NCBI GenBank assembly: GCA_019359635.1
Contig: JAHHGY010000002.1
Coordinates: 1 to 64,000, forward strand
Length of the DNA: 64,000 bases
Direction: 5' to 3'
Source: Chroococcus sp. CMT-3BRIN-NPC107
GTDB taxonomy: Bacteria; Cyanobacteriota; Cyanobacteriia; Cyanobacteriales; Chroococcidiopsidaceae
Part shown: one piece after another, positions 15,403 through 24,249 of the stretch
Layout: every line of letters begins with the position of its first letter
How positions within the stretch are numbered: position 1 is the first letter of the stretch
Notes under the pieces: model-generated
Databases searched by the model: none
Seen by the model: the letters and a program-made list of their open reading frames with translations, nothing else
Told to the model about the DNA's origin: nothing
Made by a program: the position numbers and the translations under genes

Positions 15403-17568
15403 ATGCCAAAACAAATTATTATCGCCGAACAGCATCACATAGCTGCGGTTTTTAGCGAAGATCAAATTCAAGAACTTGTAGTAGCTACTGGTCATCATCA
15501 AATTAGTGATGTTTACCTGGGAGTAGTAGAAAATGTACTGCCTGGGATAGATGCGGCTTTTGTGAACATTGGTGATGCAGAGCGAAATGGATTTATTCAC
15601 GTCACCGATTTAGGGCCATTGCGGCTGAAGCGCACCTCTGGAGCAATTACAGAACTCTTAGCGCCCCAGCAAAAAGTATTAGTTCAAGTAATGAAAGAGC
15701 CAACGGGTAACAAAGGCCCCAGGCTTACGGGTAATATTACTCTCCCCGGTCGTTATGTAGTATTAATGCCCTTTAATCGCGGTGTAAACCTTTCTAGGAG
15801 AATTAGAACCGAAAACGAACGCAACCGCTTGAGAGCCTTAGCAATTTTAATTAAACCTTCGGGAATGGGAATGCTAGTGCGTACCGAAGCCGAAGGTAAA
15901 CCCGAAGAAGCAATTATTGAAGACTTAGAAATGTTGCTTAAGCAATGGGAGTCGATACAACTTGAAGCTCAATCGACACGAGCGCCTGCCTTGCTCAAGC
16001 GCGACGATGATTTTATTCAGCGCGTATTAAGAGATATGTACGGCGCAGATGTCAACCGGATTGTAGTCGATTCTAATTTAGGCTTAAAAAGAGTCAAGCA
16101 AGCTCTAGTCAATTGGAGCGGTGGGAGTGTTCCCCAAGGGTTGCTCATCGATCATCACCGCGATCGCGCCTCAATATTAGAATACTTCCGTATCAATGCC
16201 GCAATTAAAGAAGCTTTAAAACCACGAGTAGATTTACCTTCGGGTGGGTACGTAATTATCGAACCAACCGAAGCGCTGACGGTAGTTGATGTCAATTCTG
16301 GCTCCTTTACGCGCTCGGCAACTGCTAGAGAAACGGTATTATGGACAAACTGCGAAGCGGCAACAGAAATAGCCAGGCAACTGCGGATGCGGAATATAGC
16401 GGGAGTAATTATTGTTGATTTTATCGACATGGACTCTCAAAAAGACCAACTCCAAGTATTAGAACACTTTAATAAAGCCCTCAAAGCCGACAAAGCTAGA
16501 CCCCAAATTGCTCAGTTGTCGGAATTAGGTTTAGTCGAACTAACCCGCAAGCGCCAAGGGCAAAATATTTATGAATTGTTTGGTAGCACCTGTCCAACCT
16601 GCGGCGGATTGGGGCATATAGAACACTTACCAGGAGAAGGAGATTATCGGGAAAAAGAAATAGTTGCCACTCCAACAACTAGAGAACGAATCGCCTTAGC
16701 CGAAGTTCCAGAGCGATCGCCTGTGGTTATCCCCGCCAGGGAGTTCCGCACGCCCCCCACCCCCCGACTACCAGAACCGCGAGAAACTTATTCAGATACT
16801 GCTGAAGCTTTTAATGACGATCGCAATGCTGTAATTAATATTAGCGATCGTTCTAATTATCAAGAACTTGACGACAACAATCGCCGTACTCGCCGCCGCC
16901 GCAATAGTCGCATCGAAGCCGAGGAAGTGCAAGGTCGTGGTTTGAGCCTAGTCAACGAATTAGAACCAGAAATATACCAAGACGAGCAAGAAGAGGTTGA
17001 AAATAATGAGGAAGCTACAGCCACAACAAATAAAGTTAGTTGGATTGAAAGAGCAGAGCGAACTAAGCCTGTAAAACCAGAACCAATCAAACCTATCGTC
17101 ACCCCACCAGAAATTGTGACCGTAGAAATGACCCCAGAACAACAAGATGTATACGCACTGATGGGAGTATCGCCCTTAGTATTATTAAACCGCCAGGTTA
17201 AAAACCCCAAAAGTGCGATCATTAATGTTACTTTGCCAGGACAAGCAGAAAAAGCTGTAGCGGCCCAAATGCCAGAAGCTATCGAAACTTCGCAAGTAGC
17301 GGGCGATCTTGGGGAGCTAGAAACTTCTGTAGATGCGATTTCTCCAGAACAGTTAACGCTACCAGTTACGCCAAATCTAGAATCGTTGCCACCCACAATT
17401 TCTCTAGAAATTGCCCAAACTAGCACTGCAACGGATGCTGACGATTACTCGCTCAATAGCGATGGCAGTAATCTGCTAGACGATGCTGTCGGCGACCTTG
17501 CCCTGTCAGAATCTGTAGCAGAAGAACCACCACGTCGCCGCCGCCGTCGTTCTTCTGCTACTGAATAA
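15403..17568 (+). CDS. rne: Ribonuclease E/G
   Basis: RNase E makes single-strand endonucleolytic cuts that start mRNA decay and mature rRNA. The 721-residue protein has an S1/RNase H-like N-terminal part (GVVENVLPGIDAAFVNIG with the S1 domain at ~35-120) and the DNase I-like catalytic Asp residues D296 (VDVNSG) and D339 (IVDFIDM). The Zn-link is C397-P-T-C400. Residues ~420-705 are a low-complexity, acidic/proline-rich tail with RRTRRRRNSR. The C-terminus RRRRRRSS is the short arginine-rich segment known in cyanobacteria to bind polynucleotide phosphorylase. rnhB follows 53 bp later, probably co-transcribed. Confidence 0.96.
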   Translation: MPKQIIIAEQHHIAAVFSEDQIQELVVATGHHQISDVYLGVVENVLPGIDAAFVNIGDAERNGFIHVTDLGPLRLKRTSGAITELLAPQQKVLVQVMKEPTGNKGPRLTGNITLPGRYVVLMPFNRGVNLSRRIRTENERNRLRALAILIKPSGMGMLVRTEAEGKPEEAIIEDLEMLLKQWESIQLEAQSTRAPALLKRDDDFIQRVLRDMYGADVNRIVVDSNLGLKRVKQALVNWSGGSVPQGLLIDHHRDRASILEYFRINAAIKEALKPRVDLPSGGYVIIEPTEALTVVDVNSGSFTRSATARETVLWTNCEAATEIARQLRMRNIAGVIIVDFIDMDSQKDQLQVLEHFNKALKADKARPQIAQLSELGLVELTRKRQGQNIYELFGSTCPTCGGLGHIEHLPGEGDYREKEIVATPTTRERIALAEVPERSPVVIPAREFRTPPTPRLPEPRETYSDTAEAFNDDRNAVINISDRSNYQELDDNNRRTRRRRNSRIEAEEVQGRGLSLVNELEPEIYQDEQEEVENNEEATATTNKVSWIERAERTKPVKPEPIKPIVTPPEIVTVEMTPEQQDVYALMGVSPLVLLNRQVKNPKSAIINVTLPGQAEKAVAAQMPEAIETSQVAGDLGELETSVDAISPEQLTLPVTPNLESLPPTISLEIAQTSTATDADDYSLNSDGSNLLDDAVGDLALSESVAEEPPRRRRRRSSATE

Positions 17569-17621
17569 CTAGAAGCAAATAGCTGTTACCTAATCCCTAA
17601 CAGCTATTTCTCTCAAACAAT

Positions 17622-18284
17622 ATGAAACGAGCATATATAGGTTTAGAGTTTGATACCGCAATTTGTAATAGCTCGGCAGGCACATTAATAGTTGCTGGAG
17701 TAGATGAAGTGGGTAGAGGTGCTTTATTTGGTCCAGTGGTAGCCGCCGCCGTAATTCTACCAGCTACTGCTTTATCGATACTTGTCGAGGCAAAAATTAG
17801 AGATAGCAAACAGTTATCTGCTTACCGCCGCCAAGAATTGACCCAAAAAATTTGTGCGTGTTCTTTAGCTTGGGGTATTAGCTTTGCCTCTAGTACTGAA
17901 ATTGACCAAATTAATATTTTACAAGCCTCGTTACTAGCGATGAAACGTGCGGTTCTTAAGCTCAAAGTAAAACCGCAATTGTGTTTAGTTGATGGCAATC
18001 ATGTCATTAAAGACTTAGCAATCCCTCAACAAGCCTTAGTTAAAGGAGATGAAAAGTCTCTAGCGATCGCGTCCGCTAGTATTGTGGCAAAAGTCTGGCG
18101 GGATGACCTAATAACTCGTCTTGCCTTAAAGTATCCCCTGTACGATTTAGAGGCAAACAAAGGTTACGGTACGGCTCGTCATCTCCAAGCACTTAGACAA
18201 TACGGTGCGTCTCCTTTGCATCGAAGGTCCTTTCGTCCCTGTCAGATAGAAGTCGCAGCATTTGGCGGCAAAAGCGGCGTTTGA
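17622..18284 (+). CDS. rnhB: Ribonuclease HII
   Basis: RNase HII cleaves RNA in RNA-DNA hybrids and removes single ribonucleotides from DNA. The 220-residue protein shows the family signature AGVDEVGRGALFGPVVAAAV (residues ~25-44) with active-site D28-E29, then IRDSKQL, the central Asp in CLVDGNH, SIVAKVWRDDL and the late Asp in LYDLEANKGYGTARH. All catalytic positions look intact. It follows rne by 53 bp. Its last 43 bp overlap the convergent DUF1997 gene antisense. A second in-frame start is not needed; MKRAYIGLEF begins right after a short AT leader. Confidence 0.95.
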   Translation: MKRAYIGLEFDTAICNSSAGTLIVAGVDEVGRGALFGPVVAAAVILPATALSILVEAKIRDSKQLSAYRRQELTQKICACSLAWGISFASSTEIDQINILQASLLAMKRAVLKLKVKPQLCLVDGNHVIKDLAIPQQALVKGDEKSLAIASASIVAKVWRDDLITRLALKYPLYDLEANKGYGTARHLQALRQYGASPLHRRSFRPCQIEVAAFGGKSGV

Positions 18285-18823
18285 GTTGTTTCAGTTTGGG
18301 TATTAACCCAGTTTCGATAATCAGCTAAAAGTTGATGTAACAATCGCTGCTTAATTGTTAACAAAACACTTTTAAGTAAACCGTTTCCTGTTGCTTCTAA
18401 TAAAGCTCCTGGCATCATTGCTAAAGGCATAGGTAAATCGACTTCTACCTTTAAATCGGCATTTCCTTTTAACCGAGTTTCGCCGTCTATTTGCTCCGGC
18501 GACAAGTAACCGAGTAAATCTAGCTTAAAACGCTGATTGATATACTCAACCCCTCTAATTTCGCAAGCTACAGACTGTAAATGAATAGTTCCGTTAGCCG
18601 TCGCCCAAACTTTGAGGTCTACCGTTGGTTGAATACTTAGCATCATAAAACTTAGAGGACGCATTTTCAGCAGATAGCGATCTTGTCCTAATATTTCTAT
18701 ACGACTTGAATCGACAAGAGTAGAAACTAAGCGTTGAGGCTGGCGCAAATAATGGTGAATTGCTATAGGCTGCTCTGGAACTACAATTTCCACAGATTGA
18801 GAGGCAGTAAACCGAATTGGCAT
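18242..18823 (-). CDS. DUF1997 domain protein
   Basis: A 193-residue soluble protein of DUF1997, a family found in cyanobacteria and plastid-bearing eukaryotes with no assigned activity. Typical stretches are IHHYLRQPQRLVSTLVDSSR, then RYLLKMRPLSFMMLSIQPTVDL, and VEVDLPMPLAMMPGALLEATGNGLL. The fold is probably a lipid/START-like beta-grip (inference from the long amphipathic strands). The 3' end overlaps rnhB by 43 bp tail to tail. Its position after rne-rnhB is a recurring arrangement in cyanobacteria, as far as I recall. Confidence 0.87.
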   Translation of the reverse strand: MPIRFTASQSVEIVVPEQPIAIHHYLRQPQRLVSTLVDSSRIEILGQDRYLLKMRPLSFMMLSIQPTVDLKVWATANGTIHLQSVACEIRGVEYINQRFKLDLLGYLSPEQIDGETRLKGNADLKVEVDLPMPLAMMPGALLEATGNGLLKSVLLTIKQRLLHQLLADYRNWVNTQTETTQTPLLPPNAATSI

Positions 18824-18980
18824 AAGTAGTATTACGGGCTTATTAATTTATTTTAGGATTTTTTAAGAAATTTATGTCAAATACTGGCAATGATTATCCA
18901 TTTGTTAATAAGTATAAAAAATTATTACGCTTACTTTCCTCTGTCTCAAGGTCAAAGCAGTAGGGAGATGATAAAAATAA

Positions 18981-20240
18981 TTGCTCGTACTGGTTATTTG
19001 TAGAAATATTTTGAATAAAAGGTTTATTTGCTTAATTGGCTTGTCTATTGCGATCGCTCTTAATCTTGCCCGCGTTCCCCCCAGTCTTCCAGCACCCCCA
19101 AAAGTAACAGAATTACGGGGTGTATGGCTAACTAATGTTGCAAGTGGAGTTTTTTATGCTCCTTGGGGGATAGAGCGCGCTTTAAGTCAACTGGCACAGC
19201 TAAAATTTAACACTGTTTATCCTGTCGTTTGGAATCGGGGTAATACTTTTTATCCTAGTTCTGTAGCTAAAAAAGTAATCGGGCGCGATCGCAATTTGCT
19301 ATTAAAAATTCTCAAGCTCAATCAAGATGTCTTAGCGCACCTAGTTAAACAAGGACACCGCCAAGGCTTACGAGTTATACCTTGGTTTGAATATGGCTTT
19401 ATGGCTCCTTCTGGTTCTGCTATAGCTAAACGTCATCCCGATTGGCTAACAGTGCGCCGCAACGCCAGCAAAATTTCTGTAGATATCAACCCATCAACAG
19501 CTACCAATTCTAAATTAAAGAAAGTAGCAGATCCTATGGTCACAAAAGGAGTATGGCTTAATCCTTTTCACCCAGAAGTACAGCAATTTATGCTCAATTT
19601 AATTGTAGAAGTTGTCACCAACTACGATGTAGATGGGATTCAATTGGACGATCATTTTGGTTTACCTAGCGATTTTGGCTACGACAAATTTACGACCGCG
19701 CTGTACAAGCAAGAACACCAAGGCAAAAATCCCCCCAACAACCCCGTAGACGCGCAATGGCTGCGTTGGAGAGCGGATAAGCTTACAAGTTTCATGCAGC
19801 AAGTTTACAAAGCCGTTAAAGCTGTAAAACCAAACTGTTTAGTTACCTTGTCTCCCAATCCCCAAGATTTTGCTTATAGAGCAACTTTGCAAGACTGGCA
19901 AACTTGGATCGAGCTTGGCTTGGTAGAAGAATTGATTTGTCAAATATACCGCAACGATAAAAAAACTTTTGTAACCGAATTACAACAAATTGCTCTGCAA
20001 ACGGCGCGGCAAAAAATCCCTGTAGGTATTGGAATATCAACAGGTTCCGTTAGCAATCCGGTAGCGATTAAGCAAATTATCCAACAAGTTCAATGGGTGC
20101 GCGATCGCGGTTATAAAGGAGTATCCTTTTTTTACTGGGAAAGTTTATGGGGCTATATTACTCCCGAATCTCCCCAAGAACGCCGTAATGGGTTTAATTC
20201 TCTTTTTTCTGGCTCGCAACCCAAGTTAAAAAAGCTGTAG
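18981..20240 (+). CDS. Glycoside hydrolase-like (GHL10/DUF187) exported protein
   Basis: A 419-residue protein with an N-terminal signal or anchor (KRFICLIGLSIAIALNL) followed by a TIM-barrel-like GHL10 domain: ELRGVWLTNVASGVFY, then LKFNTVYPVVWNRG, GLRVIPWFEYGF, DGIQLDDHFGLP (a likely acidic active-site pair), and GVSFFYWESLWG. Relatives are thought to act on cell-wall or surface glycans in the periplasm; the substrate is unproven. The start is TTG at 18981, 13 nt after a GGGAG; another TTG at 19011 would give a neater signal peptide beginning MNKRF. It is followed after 13 bp by a membrane-protein gene. Confidence 0.87.
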   Translation: MLVLVICRNILNKRFICLIGLSIAIALNLARVPPSLPAPPKVTELRGVWLTNVASGVFYAPWGIERALSQLAQLKFNTVYPVVWNRGNTFYPSSVAKKVIGRDRNLLLKILKLNQDVLAHLVKQGHRQGLRVIPWFEYGFMAPSGSAIAKRHPDWLTVRRNASKISVDINPSTATNSKLKKVADPMVTKGVWLNPFHPEVQQFMLNLIVEVVTNYDVDGIQLDDHFGLPSDFGYDKFTTALYKQEHQGKNPPNNPVDAQWLRWRADKLTSFMQQVYKAVKAVKPNCLVTLSPNPQDFAYRATLQDWQTWIELGLVEELICQIYRNDKKTFVTELQQIALQTARQKIPVGIGISTGSVSNPVAIKQIIQQVQWVRDRGYKGVSFFYWESLWGYITPESPQERRNGFNSLFSGSQPKLKKL

Positions 20241-20253
20241 CAACCTTATTTCC

Positions 20254-20877
20254 ATGATTTTTGTTAAATATCTCAAAACTGACTGCGGTTTCAAGTTGCA
20301 ATGGATATTGGTTACTTTGGGTAGTTTTTTAATTAGTTTGTGCTTAATTGAAGTGGATGTTAGACCCCACATCAAATCTATAGAAGGTGTTATTGGAGGT
20401 GCGATCGTTGGTTTAGCTCAAGGAATGGTTTTAGAGCAGCGCAGCAAAAATATCGCTCCTTGGTGGGCATTAGTCAGTATGGTAAGTTGGGGGCTAATTG
20501 GCGCTACTCACTTTGGCGCAATTGGTTGGATGGCTCCCCGAACTTTGCGACTTGAGCCAAGAATAATTTTTGGATTGTTAAATGGCTTACAAATAGGAGC
20601 ATTGCTAGGAATTGGGCAATGGCTTGTCCTGCGCCAACGATGCAAAAAAACTATAGTATGGATACCGATAGTAGCGGTTGCTTGGGCAATTGGTTTATTT
20701 TTCGGCTGGAGTGTAGGTGGGGTTTTACGCCAAGTTACGCGTTTATTTTTAAGCGAATTAGTTGGTTTAGCAGTAGCTTGGGTTATAAGTTCGGCAATTA
20801 CGGGATTTGCCCTCGTGCGATTCGATAATTTATATGGATTAGCACCAAAAACATTACCAAACAAGGCAAGATATTAG
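20254..20877 (+). CDS. Hypothetical membrane protein with an internal duplication
   Basis: A 207-residue integral membrane protein with about five or six hydrophobic segments. Two copies of a Gx3GxxQGxVL-like module are visible, GAIVGLAQGMVLEQRSK at ~48-64 and GALLGIGQWLVLRQRCK at ~115-131. Each is followed by a Trp-containing helix (WWALVSMVSWGLIG and VWIPIVAVAWAIG), so the protein looks like a tandem repeat of one unit. Similar glycine/glutamine repeats occur in cyanobacterial membrane proteins of unknown function. It lies between the GHL10 gene (13-bp gap) and pheA (20-bp gap), so it is probably in one operon with them. Confidence 0.78.
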   Translation: MIFVKYLKTDCGFKLQWILVTLGSFLISLCLIEVDVRPHIKSIEGVIGGAIVGLAQGMVLEQRSKNIAPWWALVSMVSWGLIGATHFGAIGWMAPRTLRLEPRIIFGLLNGLQIGALLGIGQWLVLRQRCKKTIVWIPIVAVAWAIGLFFGWSVGGVLRQVTRLFLSELVGLAVAWVISSAITGFALVRFDNLYGLAPKTLPNKARY

Positions 20878-20897
20878 TTCGTAGTGTTGGTTATTTT

Positions 20898-21740
20898 ATG
20901 GCTATTTCTATCGGGCATTTGGGTCCTTCTGGCACTTATTCCGAACAAGCGGCGAGTTTTTATGTAAGTAAATTTCTGCCCCAAAGTCAGACAGAAACTA
21001 TTTTATGTCCTTATTCAAGTATTGCCAAAACTTTAAAAGCGATCGCATCAGGGGAAGTAGATTTAGCTGTTGTCCCGGTAGAAAATGCGATTGAGGGTAG
21101 TATAGCGATTACTCTAGATATGTTGTGGCAATTGGATAACTTAAGAATCAAACTCGCCTTAGTTTTACCCATCGCTAATGCTTTGTTATCTAATGCTCAA
21201 TCAATCACTACCCTCGAAACCGTTTATTCTCATCCCCAACCTTTGGCGCAGTGTCAAGGATGGTTAGAGCAGCATTTGCCTAATGTTAAGTTGATTGCGA
21301 CTAATTCTACTACCGAGGCAGTGGAAAAACTTAACCTAGATCCAAAGGCTGGAGCAATTTCTTCTCCTCGTGCAGCGCAACTTTACAATGTGCCGATTTT
21401 AGTTGACTCTATTAATGACTATGCCGATAACTGCACGCGCTTTTGGGTACTTAGTTCCACAGAGCAGTCCGTTACAGGTACCCATACCAGCCTAGCTTTT
21501 AGCACCAAAGCCAATGTTCCCGGAGCGCTAGTCAAGCCTTTACAAGCGATCGCTCAAAGAAAAATTAATCTTAGCCGCGTTGAATCTCGCCCCAGCAAGC
21601 GATCGCTCGGCGACTACCTTTTTTTCCTAGACTTAGAAGGCGATACCACTTCCCCCGCAGTGCAAGCAGCAATTTCTGAACTCACTGCTTACACTGAAAC
21701 TCTCAAAATCTTTGGCAGTTACGATCTATTGTCCCTTTAA
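20898..21740 (+). CDS. pheA: Prephenate dehydratase
   Basis: Converts prephenate to phenylpyruvate in phenylalanine synthesis. The 280-residue monofunctional form has the PDT domain (GHLGPSGTYSEQAA at ~6-19, DLAVVPVENAIEGSI at ~55-69, then NCTRFWVLS with the conserved T-R-F catalytic motif). The C-terminal ACT domain contains LSRVESRPSKRSLGDYLFF, the phenylalanine-binding ESRP motif, so feedback inhibition by Phe is expected. No chorismate mutase domain is fused. It is followed 3 bp later by the convergent LON-domain gene. Confidence 0.95.
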   Translation: MAISIGHLGPSGTYSEQAASFYVSKFLPQSQTETILCPYSSIAKTLKAIASGEVDLAVVPVENAIEGSIAITLDMLWQLDNLRIKLALVLPIANALLSNAQSITTLETVYSHPQPLAQCQGWLEQHLPNVKLIATNSTTEAVEKLNLDPKAGAISSPRAAQLYNVPILVDSINDYADNCTRFWVLSSTEQSVTGTHTSLAFSTKANVPGALVKPLQAIAQRKINLSRVESRPSKRSLGDYLFFLDLEGDTTSPAVQAAISELTAYTETLKIFGSYDLLSL

Positions 21741-21743
21741 CGT

Positions 21744-22385
21744 TTAATTAAAAGTGTCTTTCAACACGGTACGGGCGGCTAAATGGTTGCGAGTAGAGGT
21801 GAGAATTTCTACTTCTCGTTGTAGGCGAGTGCTAGTATCTTGAGTTTCTAGTAAGGCTTGCTGTTCTGTAGCTACACCATAAAGGTTGCTTGCTACCCAG
21901 TAAGATAATTCTGTAGGCAAATCGGGGATATTTTCGGGTAGCTCGATATTTTGATCGGTTAGTTTTGCCGAAAGCCTTACTACGTCTTGTAATAGTTGTT
22001 CTACTTCGCTAGCTAAAGGTCGGAGGTCTTGGGCTGGGGGGTCGTCTTCCATCCATTCTACTAAGCCAACTTTGTAAGGCTTCTCGCGCACGTATTCTAA
22101 AACGCGAAACCTTTGCTGCCCCAAAGTAAACATTTTCATTCGGTCGTCTGGTAAGCGCTCGTACTGCATAATTTCCGCACAGCAACCCACATTAGAAACT
22201 TGTCCGCGTACCGGATCGTATAGCAAAACCCCGAAACGGCGATCGCTTTCCAAGATCGTGTTCATCATGATCCGGTAGCGAAACTCAAATATATGTAGGG
22301 GTAAAGGTCTACCAGGAAAAAGCACTACTTCTGGTAGAGGAAATAAAGGAAGTTCTCGCACCGCAATTTTTGAAGGAGATGTCAT
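21744..22385 (-). CDS. LON peptidase substrate-binding domain protein
   Basis: A 213-residue protein consisting of the LON N-terminal (substrate-binding) domain only, with no AAA or protease part: ELPLFPLPEVVLFPGRPLPL at ~11-30, then HIFEFRYRIMM, FGVLLYDP, and GCCAEIMQYERLPDDRMKM. Stand-alone LON domains are common in cyanobacteria and their partner is unknown. It lies 103 bp downstream of rpsJ on the same strand, but the strong hairpin at 22450-22480 probably separates it from the str transcript. Its end is 3 bp from the pheA stop. Confidence 0.9.
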   Translation of the reverse strand: MTSPSKIAVRELPLFPLPEVVLFPGRPLPLHIFEFRYRIMMNTILESDRRFGVLLYDPVRGQVSNVGCCAEIMQYERLPDDRMKMFTLGQQRFRVLEYVREKPYKVGLVEWMEDDPPAQDLRPLASEVEQLLQDVVRLSAKLTDQNIELPENIPDLPTELSYWVASNLYGVATEQQALLETQDTSTRLQREVEILTSTRNHLAARTVLKDTFN

Positions 22386-22449
22386 CGGATATCGCTAAAA
22401 ACCGTAATACTTTTACTGTAACGAATTTCTCTAAAGACATTCCTAACAA

Positions 22450-22480
22450 AATTGCCTTTTAGCAGTTCTAAAAGGCAATT
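22450..22480 (-). terminator. Hairpin after rpsJ
   Basis: AATTGCCTTTTAG (22450-22462) and CTAAAAGGCAATT (22468-22480) form a perfect 13-bp stem with a 5-nt loop, 9 bp past the rpsJ stop. On the minus strand it is followed by TTTGTTAGG, a weak T-run. It is likely the 3' end of the str/rpsJ transcript. Confidence 0.65.
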
Positions 22481-22488
22481 CTTAATTT

Positions 22489-22806
22489 TTATAATTTCAC
22501 TTCGATATCAACACCGGAGGGTAAATCTAGTTTCATCAAAGCATCGATAGTTTTAGCAGAGGGTTGATAAATATCGATAATCCGGCGGTGGGTGCGGGTT
22601 TCAAAGTGTTCGCGAGAATCTTTATCTACGTGGGGCGATCGCAATAAACAATAAATCCGGCGTTTTGTAGGTAAAGGTATCGGTCCTACGGCGGTAGCGT
22701 TAGTACGATTTGCTGTTTCGACAATTTTTTCACAGGAAGTGTCGAGCAAGCGGCGATCAAAAGCTTTTAAACGGATGCGAATTTTTTGTTGCTGAAGAGT
22801 TGCCAT
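22489..22806 (-). CDS. rpsJ: 30S ribosomal protein S10
   Basis: S10 is a 30S head protein and, in many bacteria, the transcription antitermination factor NusE. The start is set at the ATG 22804-22806, giving the canonical [20 protein letters not shown] and 105 residues; an upstream in-frame ATG would add 20 unrelated residues. Conserved parts include [20 protein letters not shown] and [13 protein letters not shown]. In cyanobacteria rpsJ sits at the end of the str cluster rather than at the head of S10. The hairpin at 22852-22881 lies between tuf and rpsJ, so rpsJ may rely on read-through or on its own promoter. Confidence 0.98.
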   Translation of the reverse strand: MATLQQQKIRIRLKAFDRRLLDTSCEKIVETANRTNATAVGPIPLPTKRRIYCLLRSPHVDKDSREHFETRTHRRIIDIYQPSAKTIDALMKLDLPSGVDIEVKL

Positions 22807-22846
22807 TAGGTTTAGTTTTCTAGGTTCGGGTTTTGTAAAAGTCAGT

Positions 22847-22881
22847 AAAAAAGCAGAAAAGCTCAATAATGCTTTTCTGCT
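22847..22881 (-). terminator. Intrinsic terminator after tuf
   Basis: AGCAGAAAAGC (22852-22862) pairs with GCTTTTCTGCT (22871-22881), an 11-bp stem with an 8-nt loop. On the minus strand the stem runs directly into a TTTTTT run (22852-22847). It begins 22 bp after the tuf stop and ends 41 bp before the rpsJ ATG. This is a good rho-independent terminator or attenuator inside the str cluster. Confidence 0.75.
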
Positions 22882-22902
22882 ATGGGTAATGAGTAACTTA
22901 GG

Positions 22903-24132
22903 TTACTTCAAGATTTTTGATACAACACCAGCGCCGATAGTTCTACCACCTTCGCGGATTGCAAAGCGCATACCTTGCTCAATCGCGATCGCGTTAATTA
23001 GTTCTACCGTCATTTTGATGCGATCGCCAGGCATAACCATTTCTGCTTCGCTACCATCGTCAGAAGTAAAGGCTTTGATCGTGCCTGTTACATCAGTTGT
23101 CCGCACGTAAAATTGCGGGCGGTAGCCGGGGAAAAATGGAGTCTTGCGACCGCCTTCTTTTTCCTTAAGAACGTATACTTCACCTTCAAACTGAGTGTGA
23201 GGTGTAATCGAGCCGGGTTTAGCAATTACCATCCCGCGTTCGATGTCTTCTTTCTCAAGCCCGCGTAATAGTACGCCTGCGTTGTCTCCCGCCATCCCTT
23301 CATCGAGGCTCTTTTTGAACATCTCGATTCCGGTAACAGTTGTTGTTCGAGTATTTCTGATTCCTACAAGTTCTACAGAATCGCCAACTTTGACTTTCCC
23401 ACGCTCGATTCTGCCCGTCGCTACTGTACCGCGACCTTTGATCGAAAATACGTCTTCCACAGCCATCAAGAAAGGCTTATCAATGTCTCTTTCTGGAGTA
23501 GGAATATAGGCATCTACCGCTTCCATAAGTTCGTAGATTTTATCTACCCACTTATCTTCTCCCCTTGGCATTTTGGGGTTTTCGGTCATTTTTTCTAGTG
23601 CTAAAAGTCCCGATCCTTTGACAATGGGGATATCGTCGCCGGGGAAATCGTAGTCGCTGAGAAGTTCTCTAACTTCAAGCTCTACAAGCTCCATCAATTC
23701 GTCATCGTCTACCATGTCTTCTTTATTCAAGAACACAACGAGGTTAGGAACGCCTACCTGCTTGGCTAACAAGATATGTTCGCGGGTTTGGGGCATTGGA
23801 CCATCAGCAGCCGAAACTACCAAAATACCGCCATCCATTTGCGCCGCGCCAGTAATCATGTTTTTTACATAGTCAGCGTGTCCGGGACAGTCTACGTGGG
23901 CGTAGTGTCGCTCGGCGGTTTCATATTCAACGTGAGCGGTGTTAATTGTGATGCCACGCGCTTTTTCTTCAGGAGCGGCATCGATATCCGCATATTTGCG
24001 ACCTTGAGCTTGTCCTAGAGCCGCCAATGTCATTGTAATTGCGGCTGTTAAGGTAGTTTTGCCGTGATCTACGTGACCGATCGTACCGATATTAACGTGG
24101 GGTTTATTCCTTTCAAATTTTGCGCGTGCCAT
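22903..24132 (-). CDS. tuf: Elongation factor Tu
   Basis: EF-Tu brings aminoacyl-tRNA to the ribosome as a GTP complex. The 409-residue protein has G1 GHVDHGKT at ~18-25, the switch I region [13 protein letters not shown]3 DCPGH at ~81-85, G4 NKED at ~136-139 and three intact domains ending in [15 protein letters not shown]. The length is the usual cyanobacterial or chloroplast one, with the short extra loop in the G domain ([16 protein letters not shown] region). It is part of the str cluster, 117 bp after fusA, with a 13-bp hairpin in the gap. No second copy is in the window. Confidence 0.99.
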   Translation of the reverse strand: MARAKFERNKPHVNIGTIGHVDHGKTTLTAAITMTLAALGQAQGRKYADIDAAPEEKARGITINTAHVEYETAERHYAHVDCPGHADYVKNMITGAAQMDGGILVVSAADGPMPQTREHILLAKQVGVPNLVVFLNKEDMVDDDELMELVELEVRELLSDYDFPGDDIPIVKGSGLLALEKMTENPKMPRGEDKWVDKIYELMEAVDAYIPTPERDIDKPFLMAVEDVFSIKGRGTVATGRIERGKVKVGDSVELVGIRNTRTTTVTGIEMFKKSLDEGMAGDNAGVLLRGLEKEDIERGMVIAKPGSITPHTQFEGEVYVLKEKEGGRKTPFFPGYRPQFYVRTTDVTGTIKAFTSDDGSEAEMVMPGDRIKMTVELINAIAIEQGMRFAIREGGRTIGAGVVSKILK

Positions 24133-24190
24133 TGAATTTAGTTTTGAGTGTTGAACTTTGAGTTTAGAACAATTTTGAGAATGGTTTAAA

Positions 24191-24231
24191 TAATACGTTT
24201 TAACAATTTAATTTTAATTTAAAACGTATTA
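24191..24231 (-). promoter_or_regulatory. 13-bp AT-rich hairpin between fusA and tuf
   Basis: TAATACGTTTTAA (24191-24203) and TTAAAACGTATTA (24219-24231) form a perfect stem with a 15-nt AT-rich loop, 19 bp after the fusA stop and 59 bp before the tuf start. No clear T-run follows on the minus strand. It may stabilise or process the mRNA so that tuf is expressed more strongly than fusA. Confidence 0.55.
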
Positions 24232-24249
24232 CTTAAATCCCTAACTCTT

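Noticed and set aside
15244-15600. 118-codon minus-strand frame across the rne start
   Set aside because: It is antisense to the clear rne N-terminus and has no family likeness.
16860-17426. 188-codon minus-strand frame
   Set aside because: Antisense of the low-complexity rne tail; long only because that region is repetitive in codon use.
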